This document shows, piece after piece, positions 1 through 12,544 of a stretch of DNA of 64,000 nucleotides (the stretch's first letter is position 1; every line of letters begins with the position of its first letter). The notes under the pieces are model-generated. The model made no database searches and was not told the DNA's origin. It was given only the letters and a program-made list of their open reading frames with translations. Source of the stretch: Gyrodactylus bullatarudis (lineage: Eukaryota > Platyhelminthes > Monogenea > Gyrodactylidea > Gyrodactylidae); the NCBI GenBank assembly GCA_012064415.1, contig SSNU01000310.1:62001-126000 (forward strand), given 5' to 3'. The position numbers were made by a program, and so were the translations under genes.

Positions 1-295
1 AGTTGTCTCATTCATTATCTTTAATCGTCTACTATAAATGGTACTGTATAAAAAATGCTATTACTATAACGTCAATCTTTTTTTTTGCGTTATACAATGT
101 TAACCTTTTTATTTTACCAAATATTTGATACCTAATATGTACATACATCTACTTCTATGTATTACACTTTATTGGTGCACAAATATAAATTTTTATCATC
201 GGAAAATAATTCTCGTATAAACGACAGTACGAATATTTCACAAGGTCACAACTATTTTCATCTAACTTTTTACTTCTCTACATTTTAGTCACAAG
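1..295. other. AT-rich sequence upstream of annexin
   Basis: No open frame of note. It holds the 5' flank or 5' UTR of the annexin gene. A pyrimidine stretch ending in an AG just before the ATG (around 285-289) could be an acceptor for a 5' UTR intron, but nothing decides this. Confidence 0.5.
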
Positions 296-1731
296 ATGTC
301 ATTCGATGAAGTGGGACCGAATGGGGAACTTTTCGATCCATCCCTGAAGCCGTTTGAATCTTTCAATCCAGAGACTGACTCGGAACTTTTAAAGGAGGCA
401 AAGAATAAAAGTATTCCAATAAAATTCTCTAAGTTCCTCTAAGATTCAAAGTTTGAGAAAGCTCTGATAGATGTTCTTGCTTACAGGTCATGTAAGCAGC
501 GCTTGGAAATAGCTAATGTTTACAAGGCAAAATTCGGAAAGGTAACTTGAATTTATTCATTAACCTTTATTTTATCAAAGAATTTAATCGACGACATCAA
601 GAACCATACCAGCAGTGACTTTAGGAATACCCTGAACCTTTTACTTATGAATTCCACCTATATGAAAGCGTACTGCTGCTTCAAGGCCATAGATGGCCTA
701 GGGACTGACGAGAATTGTCTTATTCAAATACTTTGTTCTGCGACAAACTCTGAAATTAAGGAAATTAAAGAGACTTACGCCGAAGGTACGTTTGGAATAA
801 ATAAATAACATGTCTCCCTATTTTCTGCTAGTTTATGATAATTAATGTTTTCTTACCATTTCCATAGTTTTACGAGATGCCGGTAAAAATTGTAAGTTAT
901 TTATTTTTCAATTATTAAATTCTAATAATATATAGAATACAGCTAGATAATTGGAAATAAAATAATCTTCTTTTAGGCACTAATAGAAATTTGGAAAAGG
1001 ACATAATTGAGGATACAGATGGATGGTTTCGAAAACTGCTCGTTGCAGTCCTTCAGGGTCAAAGAAAAGAGCCCACTCTGAGCCAGATAAAAGACATTTC
1101 TGTTTCTGGAATCACTGCTGTTGTCGATCAAGATGCTGCCGAGAAAATGGCCCAAGTTCTCTATGATGCTGGTGAAAAGTAATCTTTCAATAAACTAATT
1201 TCTATAGAATATTTGGAACGGACGAATCAAAGTTTATATCAATTCTTGCTCATGAAAGTGTGTGGCAGGTTGCAGCAATCGACTCGGCTTATTCAAGAGT
1301 GAGTAATTTGATAAATAAATTTGGAAATTTCTCATACGATCTTCATTCTTCTTCCAGATTAGTAAAAGGTCATTACGGGAAGCCATTAAATCTGAAACTT
1401 CAGGTGATTTTCAGAGAGCTCTCCTCGCTGTCCGTATGTGATTTGTTCTCTTGAAACATTTGAAAAAAAATTAAATTTCTCTTTCACAGTCGATTTTAGT
1501 CTGGACAGACCATCTGCTTTTGCAAAGGTGTTGTATAAATCTATGAAAGGACTTGGTACTGATGATGCCACTCTACAAAGAATTGTCGTCTCTCGTTGCG
1601 AAGTCGACATGAATGAAATAAAACGTGCCTATCATAAATTGTATAATAAAACACTTGCTCATGATATCAAAGGGGATACTAGTGGAAGCTACCGAGAACT
1701 CTTACACGCTCTTATTGGAGAGAGGGAATAG
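296..1731 (+). CDS. Annexin, four-repeat, 8 exons
   Basis: Annexins are cytosolic proteins that bind acidic phospholipid membranes in a calcium-dependent way. Joined exons are 296-410, 444-541, 581-785, 868-891, 977-1178, 1208-1298, 1358-1433 and 1490-1731. They sum to 1053 nt, or 350 residues, normal for the family. Repeats 2, 3 and 4 carry the type II calcium loop core: GLGTDE, IFGTDE and GLGTDD. Repeat 1 keeps the helices (DVLAYRSCKQRLEIANVYK) but has KNKNSKFE where the GxGTD loop should be, so its type II site is lost. An in-frame TAA at 440-442 is removed if 411-443 is a 33-nt intron. The 29-nt intron 1179-1207 is equally small. The ATG at 296 gives a plausible short N-terminal tail. The gene is tail-to-tail with SKI8. 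Family is certain, subfamily is not. Confidence 0.93.
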
Positions 1732-1892
1732 CCCTTCAAAAATGGATATGAGGGGTTATCAATTTCAAATATTCGAATTACTTCACCGATGCTCCGTATC
1801 GGTGACTTATTTTCTTTCAAAAAACACAAATGATGATAATTGTTTCAATTTTATTGATAATCATAAATTTTTTTCATAAAAAAATTGATTTT

Positions 1893-3000
1893 TATTCAGA
1901 GCAATCGTAAAGAACAAATGATCCATCTTCAGACACACTAGCCAGAATATTATTCAAATTGTAGCGAACAGCCCAGATCTGAAAATTCAACAGCAGTTAA
2001 TTAAAAATATTAGCATATAATTTCTAATGTTGTATTTACTTGATTGGAATGCTCTTGAAAACTTTCAATGCACTTTTTACTGGCGATATCCCAAACTTTT
2101 ACAGTCTTATCGATAGAACAGGTAGTCAAATGATCTCCACTTGGACTAAAGTCAGCCCCGAATACTGAATTGCAGTGACCGTGTAAAGTACTGACGACAA
2201 CTTTTCCATCCCGACTAAATCAAGTTATTAGGATTTTTATTGTATTGTTATGAGATTTGAATCAAAACTTACACATCATATATTTTTACGAGTTTGTCAT
2301 CACATGTGGAGGCAAGCAGACGGCTATCAGGAGAGAAACAGACAGATCTCACGGGTAAAGCATGACCATCAAGAGGTAAAATACTTCCCGACTTGAGATC
2401 ACATATACTAACAATACCGTTTACGGCTCCAGTCGCTAATTTAGTTCCATCTGGACTCTAAATTTTATGGTAGTCGATTAAGACGAGATGTTTTTAAATA
2501 TTCTAAAAGAATCAAGAGCTTACGAAACAAACACAAGAGGTGAATTTAGAATCAAATTCAATACGACTAGAGTGAGTAGCTTTCTCAGCGTCTATGATGT
2601 TAACCACTCCTGTTGATGAACCAGTAGCAACATATTTGTCATCAGGGGAGCAGGAGATAGTCCATATCTCACCAGGAGTACCTTCGTAGTTTCTTAATTG
2701 TTTTCCAGTTTCAATATCCCAAAATATAATCTATTTGTAAAAAGTAACTGATTACCTGTGAATCCAAAGAGCTAGATATTAGGATTGATTTATCTGAATT
2801 TGTGTCAAGAGAAATGACACCAAGACGATGGCCTTCACATGTCTGCTTAAGAGTAACGAGATCATTTTCATTTGACCATATTTTTATAGAGCAATCTAAG
2901 GAGCCAGTAATTAATGTATCATCTTTTGCCCATGTACATGTCCAAATTGCATCTTCATGAGCTAAATTTAATATTATTATATACACAATTACCTTGATTA
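1893..3000 (-). CDS. SKI8/WDR61 WD40-repeat protein
   Basis: SKI8 (WDR61) is a seven-bladed WD40 propeller. It serves the cytoplasmic SKI complex in mRNA decay and, in animals, the nuclear PAF1 complex. The conceptual protein aligns along its length with human WDR61 from memory: AHEDAIW near the start, then the blade ends SIKIWS, IIFWDI, VKIYDV, VKVWDI and FVLYDC before the stop at 1893-1895. Exons read on the minus strand are about 2756-2969, 2526-2730, 2274-2460, 2040-2216 and 1893-1978. One intron (2731-2755) is only 25 nt, and 31 nt separates the AHEDAIW exon from an upstream piece ending near 3000. No in-frame ATG is seen there, so the first exon is unresolved. The stop codon overlaps an AATAAA. 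The gene is head-to-head with the ZC3H10-like gene. Confidence 0.88.
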
Positions 3001-3314
3001 TACTTTCTTTTCACTTTATACTAAATAAATAGAGAATAGGAAATCAGAAGAGAGGTTAAAGTTAATTCAGAATAGAAAAAATAGTATTTTTATACAAGGA
3101 TTTATTTAATAATAGTGAAAACTTATACAGGACAAGACAAATAAATCAATTTACTTGAATAAGTAGCAAATTAAAACAAATAACATTGACTAGTTCTTTT
3201 TTAATCTGCGAAAATTTTTGAATTACTTCATTCGATTTTATGATAAAAATCATCCACAAGTTAATTTAATATGATTTTGGTAGCTTGAGTGTTACTTTTT
3301 GACTTTGGTTCTTG
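3001..3314. promoter_or_regulatory. Divergent spacer SKI8 / ZC3H10-like
   Basis: This AT-rich spacer of about 300 bp lies between a minus-strand gene and a plus-strand gene. It probably holds both promoters and the unlocated first exon of SKI8. No core promoter motif could be assigned with confidence. Confidence 0.4.
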
Positions 3315-6300
3315 ATGGACTCTAACCTTGACCCAACAATATGTCGTGATTATCTTCGAAATGTTTGTAACAGGGGGAATCGATGCAAGTTCAAACATAT
3401 CAGTCTTCATGATTGCGAATTACTGAGGTAAAGTTTTTAATTTAATGCTTTTCCTATCATTTTATAGAGCTAATGCATCTACAGCTCCAATTTGCCATGA
3501 CTTCATCAATGGAGCTTGTTCTAGAATCAATTGTAAATTTATACATGTAAACCAGTCTTCCGATTCACCTCAGATCATTGTGCAGCATTATGAAAAAAAT
3601 TGTGATCATAATATTCCTTTCTGCAAGGACTTCCTTAAGGGACAGTGTTTTCGAGGAGCTTTGTGTAAATTTCGTCACTTATCTGGAAAAGATAAAAATA
3701 TCCAAAGGATTCCTAATAATAACAACCCAAATTTACAACAGCATCAGCAAATGACTCAGATAATTCATCAACCAGTTTCTGCTCCAAATCCTATTCAGTC
3801 TCAGACCACTATAATGCCTTTAGCAGCATCATGTAACGGACAGCAGCTGTATATTAAAGTAGAAAATCAAAATCCCCAAACATCAAATACTCAAAATTCG
3901 ATTATTCAGACTAGTTCAGTTCCTCAGTCTCCCACTACGTTTCAACAATATCCCCCATCCGGTACATTTTATGCTGCTGTTAGCGGAGCTCCGCATCAAA
4001 TACATCATCTAACCACTTCGATGCCTTCTGCAATTGTTGACAGTCGATTATTAACAACAGCCTTGCCAGGCATTCCTGTCGTCGTGACTTCTAATCAACC
4101 ACGTCAGACGAATAATCAAAACTCGATCCTTTCCTGTGACAGTGATCGTTTAACAAATGTTATCGATCGACTTCCATCTGTTTCAGGTACAGCAGCTGCT
4201 GCAATGGCCGCTGCCTCGGTATTTGTTCAGTCATCAGCTGAAAACGACAAAAATAACCATGTAATTTTGTTAATTTTTCAAATTTTATTGAATATTTTTA
4301 TTGCTATCATTCTTAGTTGTTAAACTCGGATACTTTCAATCAGTTGATGCCAACCATTCTGAATAGTGCTTTCGCTCAACAGAAAAATTCAAAAGATTCA
4401 GGAAAAGAAGAAGCTGAAATTGAGAAAAATTCTGAAGAACAGTTTGAGAGAGAAAGTCTTAATAACGATTCGAAAAATGACCAAGAGAGGAATAAAAGAT
4501 CAAACTCTGAATCATTGAACTATGAAAAAAACTTGTCCTCAACTGGAGAGAATAACATTGAAAGTGAAGCATCTAGAAGCGACACTAAAGATATCACAGT
4601 TAAGAAGGAATCAAAAAAAGATACCCTCGATTTGAAAAAAGATTCAAATAGTATAGATCAATTGAGAAGTTCAATGGCCATGACTGCTGCTGCAGTTGCG
4701 GCTGTTGCAGCTGCAGCCGCTGTCGAACATCATCATATGCAACAACAGAATCAACATTCAGTCAGTTCTGGTACCCTTTTATTGCAATCCCAAATGCCAT
4801 GTAGCTCTGACACAATTGCGACAATAACCTCTGCTCCAACATCAATCTCAACTCCTGCCCTCCTTCCATCTATTGTACCAATGAGTTCACATACCTCAGT
4901 ATCACACGCTAATCTTCCTGCAAACTCTCTATCTCAACATAGCAGTAATCAGGTCCAACCAAGTCAACAACAACAACAACAGATGGCCTTTATTCAGAAC
5001 CATCAGAATCCAATTATATCTACAATGATTCAGCCTATCTCTGAAAGCCAATCTGGCCAATCATTATGCTTTGTTCCAGTTCAGACAATCTCATCAAATC
5101 CTCAGTCCGTTTTGGTTGCCTCATCTAATTCAACAGTTACTAGTCATTCAGAATCTGTTCTTTCCATAAATAAAAATGTTAGCAGCAGCAATTGTCAAAA
5201 TAATAGCAACCTTATTATTGATGTAAACAATCCAAGTAACAACCATACAAATAGAGTCAACCATGAGGATTCTGAGAAGAGAACCGAAGCACTCATTCGT
5301 CTCAGTGAGGCCAGGCTAAAGAGAAAAATGCGTCATGTGGAGTTACTAAACCTGCTGAATCAGGCCAACTCCTCCACCTCCTCCGAGTACATAAACTCAG
5401 TCAGTGATAGTTCCATGAATAATCAAATGGGTTTAAAAAAGAACAAAATTGACAGTTATTCGATAGAAGAAGATTTTGTGAGTCCATCAGAATCAATCAA
5501 CGGAACTGATCATATGTTGCACGAAGTTTTGTTCAAAAAACGCAAGAACTCTGTAAGCATTTAAATTGAATTTTCATGCGAATTATGTATTTCAGCCAAT
5601 AACTCTTTATAATATTTTAGTTTCGACGTAACCATCACATGCGAACATTTCTCGATGATTATGAATCAGAAGATATCGAAGAAATGTATTTCAGTGAGGA
5701 CTACGATTCTATTGCCTCACCGGAATGGCAATCAAAGTCAGATAGACCCAAGGAGAAAGATATTGAAAGCGAAATCAAGAGAGACTCGTCCCCCAAGGAT
5801 TCTCCTGATAACTCGACCAAAATCACTAAACCTTCCGAAAACTCATCTCAACCACCCAAAGCATCAAATGCCGTTATGCTTCAATCATCTTCCAAAAAAA
5901 CTTCTTGTTACTCTCATCTTCAACCCAAGACTACAAGACAATCGATTCTCTGTATTCTTGACTCTCTTAAAAAGTATGTTTTCTATTTATTCTTTTTTTT
6001 CACCCTTGCTTTTACAGTTTTTATAATCTTCCCCTTTCAAGTTCTCTCAAAGATCCGGATGCTCTTCGATCCCTCAAATTACTCAAGAGGCACACATCTA
6101 TGCTGAAATCAGAAAACAGTAAACTAAAGATGAAACTCAGCTCCATGTCTCGCCAGAATTCTGAACTCTGGAGTTACAATAAGATGCTTCTTGAACAGAA
6201 TATCCGCCTTCGAGAATCATCTAAGCAGGTAGTCGCTGCTTCTAGAGCTACCGAAAATGCAGCTGCTGCTGTGGAAGCACAAGTCAATACTTCCTCACTT

Positions 6301-6369
6301 AGTTCTCCGGAAAATTCCAAGTGTCATTCAAACTCGAATAACTGTTTTAGGACAACAATAATTCGTTGA
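3315..6369 (+). CDS. ZC3H10-like CCCH zinc-finger protein
   Basis: Exons are 3315-3427, 3468-4260, 4317-5552, 5621-5973 and 6018-6369, giving 948 residues. Three CCCH fingers lie in the first ~110 residues: CRDYLRNVCNRGNRCKFKH, CHDFINGACSRINCKFIH and CKDFLKGQCFRGALCKFRH. This is the arrangement of vertebrate ZC3H10, an RNA-binding protein linked to mitochondrial regulation. Near the C-terminus a leucine-rich coiled coil with MLLEQNIRLRESSKQV matches the ZC3H10 heptad segment. Between them lies about 700 residues of low-complexity Ser/Thr/Gln/Asn, a polyalanine run at 4681-4725 and an acidic-basic stretch, so the protein is over twice the human length. The acceptor of the last intron could be 6017 or 6040; both keep frame. 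Muscleblind also has CCCH fingers but lacks this coiled coil. Confidence 0.88.
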
Positions 6370-7854
6370 CATGACAGCAAAAAGCTACCTATCGCAACCA
6401 AAGTTCTTTCCTTTTTATAGCTAAAACTAAAAACTATGAACCTTAAGTTTTTAATGGTATACAATTAATGACTACAAGAAAAAATGCCAAAAATGCTCTT
6501 CCTCTTGAATTGTCACATGAGGGATGTTGATTATTTTTCTTCATCTTAGAAATTTGGATAGTCCACACTACAAATTGATAATGAAATCAAAATCTTTTGT
6601 ACATAGAAAACACTAATACTTACAATAATATTCATGTTTTATACTTGATAAATTTAAAATACCTTATTGTATTTAAAAAATCAATCTTTTAGCGTAAACT
6701 CACTTCTAGATAACCTGATAACCTGGAGTTGATTTCAGACTTTGAACAAATGTTCTAGGAGGACAAGCCTCATTTTTGTTGATTACAAAAATATTCGGAT
6801 GGTAGGGGAGACAATTTTTAAAAAATCCTAATAAGCATAGTTCTTATGTTATAGTGATTCTGGAAAATTTATGTGAGTCTGCTCCCTAGTAGACCAATGA
6901 ATCTGAAAATTAGGTATTCAGATTCACTGATTACTAATTAGTGATTAGCCATTCACATCTGTAATCTCTTGGAATTCTTTAGAATCTAACTCAATCTAAT
7001 ATTTAACATCGAGAATGACATGTGGCGGCTGTTTTTCACAAATAATCTGACTGTCACAACTCATGAAGCATAGACCAAGATCATTGGATTCTATGGAATA
7101 TGTAATTCTTATCGATGAAAGTCTTTTTTTCCTTTTCATCTAATAAATAAAATGAGAATTTTCTCAACTGCTGTAGATTCGTTTGAGGACTATCCTGACT
7201 AACTAATATTAGTTAGATTATAAGTTTGGAATATTTATTCTTTTCTATCCCTTTTTTAAACCTTGAATTACCATGCATAATTCATCATAAAATGTGTAAA
7301 ATTTTAGAATTATGGACTTTCATAGACCGGGTTGATATTTATACATAAAATAATGAAAAAAACATATTATTACAGCAGTTCAACGCCTCTAGAGTATTAG
7401 AAAAAAGCAAATAGAAAACTCCCATTGGATCACCGATAATAAATAAGTACAAATTTTTAAACAATACCAAACATGCCATCGTCAGATTCTTGATACTTAC
7501 ATGGTGTATTCAAGGTGCACAAAAAGAGTAGAGAAGACTAATTATTTCAGATAAATCTTGCTAACTAGAATAATCTTGAGACGAATCTAGCAGTTAATTC
7601 CATTCTAGCTCCAATTTTGGTAAATCAAATTATTATGAAACTGCAGGTCCATATACGTTCCCAGAATCACTATAGAAGGATTATTCTCATAGTTGATTTC
7701 AAATTGTAAGAAGTCAATAGGAAAAGGAAAAGGATTCTAATGCTTTTGTGAGGCTATGCCAAGGCTATTGGATTTTGGAATAGCTTAAAGGAGATTGATA
7801 AGATGTAATGGTAGGTCTAAAAAATTCTTGTATTAAATTATTATCATCGAGGGA
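6370..7854. other. Gene-free spacer between two 3' ends
   Basis: The ZC3H10-like and PGAP1 genes converge here. No frame with coding character is seen. A nearly perfect 16-base inverted pair (TATAGTGATTCTGG around 6853, its complement around 7658) brackets about 800 bp and may be a remnant fold-back repeat. The rest is AT-rich with no feature I can support. Confidence 0.5.
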
Positions 7855-10800
7855 CTAAATCAAAAGACCGAGATTCTCTTGTTTATGCTTTTTAGTCTTT
7901 TTTTGGTTAACATCCTCTAGGGAAAGTAAGAACGACATTGGAACTATAGTCATCGTCAAGAAAATGGATGTTCTAAAAATGCTCAGGGTTGTCTGTGATA
8001 ATCCGAATAGCGTTATCAGAATGTTTATGGGTATAAAATTGATGATAAAGTAATTGGAAAACCTCGGAAGTATTTTATGAGACCATCCTGGAGGATCTAC
8101 TATCCTGGGCATGAAAATTGTAGCAAAACTTATGCTCAAACTCATCAATGTAGTAGCGGAGACGGTAGGTTCTTTTTTGAGTACAAAATTCAGTTTATTC
8201 TCTCTTGATAGTCCAGTCTTCAATTTGAACATAAAGTCAACCAAATCTTCTGAATTGAATAAGGCCACAAGTAGAATCATAAATGCAACTTTTTTCAAAA
8301 AATAATCCCCTCTCTTTTTTCTGCTTTTGAACTGGAGATATATGAGCTGTAAGATGAAATTAATAAAATAATAATTATAGAATCTCTTATCATGAATTTC
8401 AAGGAAATTGGTGACAACATTTACATTGATTAATCTTGTATCACAGCTGACATCAGGAAGCTGTTCGCGATGGTAAACAATGCATACATTGTATAGATTA
8501 TAAATTTATCATCAACTGCCAGCCTCCTGACTAGGTCAACTTCTGGTTTTTATATTGACCTAATTACAATAGTTACCTATCTCTTCTATTCATAATTATT
8601 AATTATGAGGACGATTGGCTACCACACCTTTTCCTTGTTATTCTTCACCTTCTAATACAAATTAAAGAAAACAATCCAGTCAAGATAATTGTTGATAAAT
8701 AAAACGTGTCATTTTATCCAGCCATAATTTTCATAAAATGTAATGTGATATTTACTGCTGGAAATTATACAAAATCATTCGACTGTCAAAAGATATTTTC
8801 AAAGCTCACTTTGTTGATCACACCGAGTGCAGTCAGGGCGATTCCCAGGGAGTCTGAATAATAGTGGCAGAGAATCGCTACAAGAGGACCTCCATATGTT
8901 AGCACGTAACCAACAAGGTTGAAGAATTTTGGATTTGAGAAATGAAGAATGCTCCCAAGCAATATTTTATTGATCTGGTAGAGGATCGTTATAATGAGCC
9001 ATGAAATAAAGGGAATAAGAATTGACACTATCAAGGAGAGTAAAAACAGGGGTAGTCTAGAGAAAACGATCGGAAACAACTCTCCATATTCATTGGTATA
9101 ATCATCTAGAAGACCATAACTTCGTAAAAGGGTCCAATCAGAATGATAATCTTGTTGTTTACTGAGCTCCTTTGAAGGACTAAAGATTGAATTTCAAAAT
9201 TTTTATCCCTAGAGTTTAAATTCTAAACTCATAAGGAAGGTAGGATAACGAACGAATAATTAGTGCTAACCGTTTTATTTCCCCGAATCTTTTCAGATTT
9301 AATCTTAGGATTAGGTGATACAATAGTACACTGCAAATTATTCAACTCTCCCATTGGATAAAAGGAATTCTGCTCAGGAATTGAAATAAGATGTGTGTTT
9401 TGATGATCCTGTTTCCAGGCTGTTTCGTTCTTGTCTCTTCATTCTTCTCTATTCATTCATTAGATAAGAGCCACAACAGTCGCGCAAGGGAAAAATATTT
9501 ATCGAGAACGGAGATCCACTTTCTGCCACTCTCGGATTTATGAGTACAGAAAGTGATTCTTCAAATCTTTGTATCAAAGCAGAAAAATGAATAATCCTAG
9601 ATGTCAAATGATAATTATCAAATTATGAGCCAACCTATAAATGATGCAAATAATGATGTGAAAAAGAATCTATCAATTAAACGGATAAGACGTGCTTTAG
9701 TCTCCCCTTCCTGAGGAGCGATTCTTTGATCCAATGGGAGAGCAGAATGATTCACTATGAACTAATCTAATCCTGAGATTAAATCTGAAGAGATCTGGGG
9801 AAATAAAACGGTTAAGACTAATTATTCGTTCGTTCTCCGATCTTCCTAATGAGTCTAGTTATATGATTCTTGATGAGTTCCGGCTACATTATCGTTCCAA
9901 ACTTTTTACTCACGTGTAAACAATGAACTTGAACAAAAGAATGAATGCTAAGAGAATGTTTACAAGAATCTCCCGCAATAATAACTTCCATTTGCTTTGA
10001 TCGGCTCCATCCTGGTATATGAACAATAAGTAAACCGATGTTATTAGATAAGACGAGGCCATTCCAAATAAATGAATAGTATGATTGCGTAGGAGCTAAA
10101 GAAAATCAAGTTATACTTAATTATAATTATAATCGTATATGAAGAATAAAGAATGATTATTTATTTTGGTGAGAAGTGCCTGAAAGAGGCTAATAAATTT
10201 ATGAACTTTCTTAATGGAAATATGATAATTGACACTCTCTCATCCTTATGTGTCAAATGAGGAATAATCAAAATAGATAAACCTCTTGAATGTTTTAGTT
10301 TAGCGAGTGTAAATATAAATTGAGATTTTACCTGTCCAAGCCAATGATGAAGAGAATAGGAGAGATGAACTGAATATGTACACGAAGGATCCAAGTATAA
10401 ATCAACGTATGGAGTCATCTTGTTGTTTGGTCTCTTCGATACCAAAAGTTGAAGAGAGGCTCCCTCTGGGTCTCTAGATAATATATTTTTTTTATATTGA
10501 TAGGTGTAAAAGAAGTGAAAATATGATTTTTAAATGTGAACGATAATGAACTGAAAGTGCAATTTAGTCCGTGAAAATGAAAAAAAGATTAAGTTGCACA
10601 GAAAATCTAATTTCATTTGAATGATTGATTTGTAAATTAGATATGAAATGATGATTGACTCACTGGAAATTTTGATAACTTATAAAGTTGTCTGTGGGTG
10701 AATTGAAAATAATCTGACTTATGCCATGAGATATTCTCGGACAATGATCAGATTTGACACCAATTCGCAGAGAGGGTAATGAGGGGCCAAAGAGGAATTC

Positions 10801-12415
10801 ATCAGTTCTCAATTCAATTCTATAGAAAGACTCGTTAGTTTTGGTGAAAAATATTTTCTTTGGGTGTTGAATTTCGTGGAAGCCTATCCCAGAAGATGAA
10901 GGTGTTAAAGTGCGCTGTTTGATACTGTCAAAATGATCTATAACCAGTTTAACATTTAATGGTTGTCCTTGATTATCGAATTTGAGGACAATTTTGTCAT
11001 TTCTCTTCAAGGGATGAGAGGAAAAATTAAGAAGCATAGCACTCCTGGTCAGATGTACTTTTTGGTTGATGCTAGGCAGGTGAGTTCTCTTGAAAGTATC
11101 CTCACATCCAAAATACTTGGTGGAATTTCCATCTTCCCTTTGGATATAGAGCCAATCTTGGCCAAGTTCCTCCCCAAAGATGAGCACAAAATTTGATTCA
11201 ATTTCTTCAGTATTAAACAAAACTCGAATATTTCCGTCTGTCTAAAAATACAGTTAATTTGATTAAAATTGAATAGCATACCAAAGGGTAGGAGTAAAAT
11301 CGGTGCTCCATTTTTTTCTCGACTATCCATTTTCCTTTTGTTAATTCAGAGAGCCAATTTAGTTCAGTTTCCAAAAAACTCAAAGGCTCACCGAGTCTTT
11401 CTTGGAAAAAATATTCTTTGAAAATGGCTAATTTTTCAGTTTTAGAAATTTCCTTCTCGTTAAACTTGAAAAACACTCGATTTAGATTCATGACCAGTTG
11501 CTTGCACCATAAAATGCAAAGGTGATCTGTTGAGGCCCAAACACTCTTCATTGATGAAGAAATTGTATGAATGAGATTCTCACTCAAAACAGACACATCC
11601 CCAAAGGCATCTACCACTTGAATGTCTCTAGTACCGCCTGTTATTGATACGAGAAATATTTGAGGATAATTTTGTGAGAAAGTTTGGAGGAATTTCCTGT
11701 TTTCATCGTAAATAGTTTGCATTTTAGGTCCATTAATAAAAACTGGCAAAACTATAGGACTAGCCAAATAAATTAAACTATCAATGTAGTGCATGATATC
11801 AGGCGAGTCTTTCAAGGCAATGTTGATCACAACTCCACCCAATGAATGACCAATGATAATAATCTTTTTCGAGTATCCGTAGAAATTTAGTACTTTTTTG
11901 ATTGCTTCAATCAGGAACTTCGATTGGGTTTCAATATTGTTAGCGTTAAATGCTGTCGGTTGCTTCAGATATTAATTTATTTAAGATGACAAACTTCATT
12001 GAAATCTATAGTGAAGTAATCCAAGTGGAAATTAACACCACGTGATTTGGACATTTGTAGAGCAATAGACGATAGAGATCTCACTGTAGAATCAGATCCC
12101 ATATTTCCATGGATATAAATGACTGGGTTCCCAGTAAAACTACAATTTCCTTCATTTAACAATGAACATACTTTCTATCAGTTTTATAAAATCTCTCTGA
12201 GTAGTAACGCAAATAATATTTATCAGGATATTTATTAGTATAATCAATAGTCTATTTTCGTTAAAGAATAAAATTACATTAAGAATAGGATTCTCAAACA
12301 TGTAAGTCATTAGACAATTATTGATGTCTGCTTTAAACAGGAGAGTGAAGAGGCCATGCCATAGTAATTTAAGAGAGATTGATATCAACAAAATTGATAA
12401 GATTTGACTTTTCAT
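7855..12415 (-). CDS. PGAP1: PGAP1, GPI inositol-deacylase
   Basis: PGAP1 removes the inositol-linked acyl chain from GPI anchors in the endoplasmic reticulum. Exons, in reading order, are 12278-12415, 12172-12251, 11995-12139, 11282-11962, 10664-11241, 10332-10473, 9914-10095, 8810-9179 and 7855-8346. They sum to 2808 nt, or 935 residues, against 922 in human. An N-terminal membrane helix precedes CLMTYMFENP. The lipase part has the nucleophile elbow GHSLGG and the ASTDHLCILWCKQL segment typical of the family. The C-terminal third is a string of hydrophobic membrane segments. Three of the first introns are 26, 32 and 32 nt. Intron 7 (9180-9913) carries a fold-back element. The gene is head-to-head with ALG10, another ER glycosylation gene. 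The start is the first ATG before the signal-anchor helix. Confidence 0.93.
9229..9853. repeat. Fold-back (inverted-repeat) element in PGAP1 intron 7
   Basis: The left arm (about 9229-9375) and right arm (about 9698-9853) are imperfect reverse complements over roughly 130-145 bp. Shared runs include CGAACGAATAATTAGT, AACCGTTTTATTTCCCC, CAGATTTAATCT and CTCCCATTGGAT. The outer ends are ACTCATAAGGAAG and its complement CTTCCTAATGAGT. The interior of about 320 bp has no open frame. No clear target-site duplication was identified. It looks like a non-autonomous MITE or fold-back element. Confidence 0.8.
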
Positions 12416-12544
12416 GTTCTGTACAAAAACTAGTGATGAAATTTTAATATACCTAACAATTTATTTAATTTTTGTATTTTCGAATGTGCTAAACAATTAT
12501 GACTAAACCTTGACTTTTGTTTGGTTATTTGAACATTTTGTAAT
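12416..12544. promoter_or_regulatory. Divergent promoter PGAP1 / ALG10
   Basis: Only 129 bp separate the two start codons, so the promoters must be shared or interleaved. Both products act in the ER lumenal or membrane glycan pathways (GPI remodelling and N-glycan precursor glucosylation), which makes co-expression plausible. This is inference. Confidence 0.5.

Noticed and set aside
440..442. In-frame stop in the annexin gene, suggesting a pseudogene
   Set aside because: It falls inside a 33-nt GT-AG segment whose removal keeps frame and gives the expected repeat 1 length. All downstream exons are intact.
3445..3467. Upstream in-frame start of the second ZC3H10-like exon
   Set aside because: The stretch lies in intron 1; the ATG at 3315 in exon 1 adds a complete first CCCH finger.
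8111..8305. Plus-strand frame opposite the PGAP1 C-terminus
   Set aside because: Antisense shadow of the membrane-helix exon; no independent evidence.
10963..11196. Plus-strand open frame opposite PGAP1
   Set aside because: It is the antisense shadow of a conserved PGAP1 exon.
12152..12250. Continuous hydrophobic reading through PGAP1 introns 1 and 2
   Set aside because: The spliced frame (TIDYTNKYPDKYYLRYYSER) aligns with human PGAP1, while the read-through does not.
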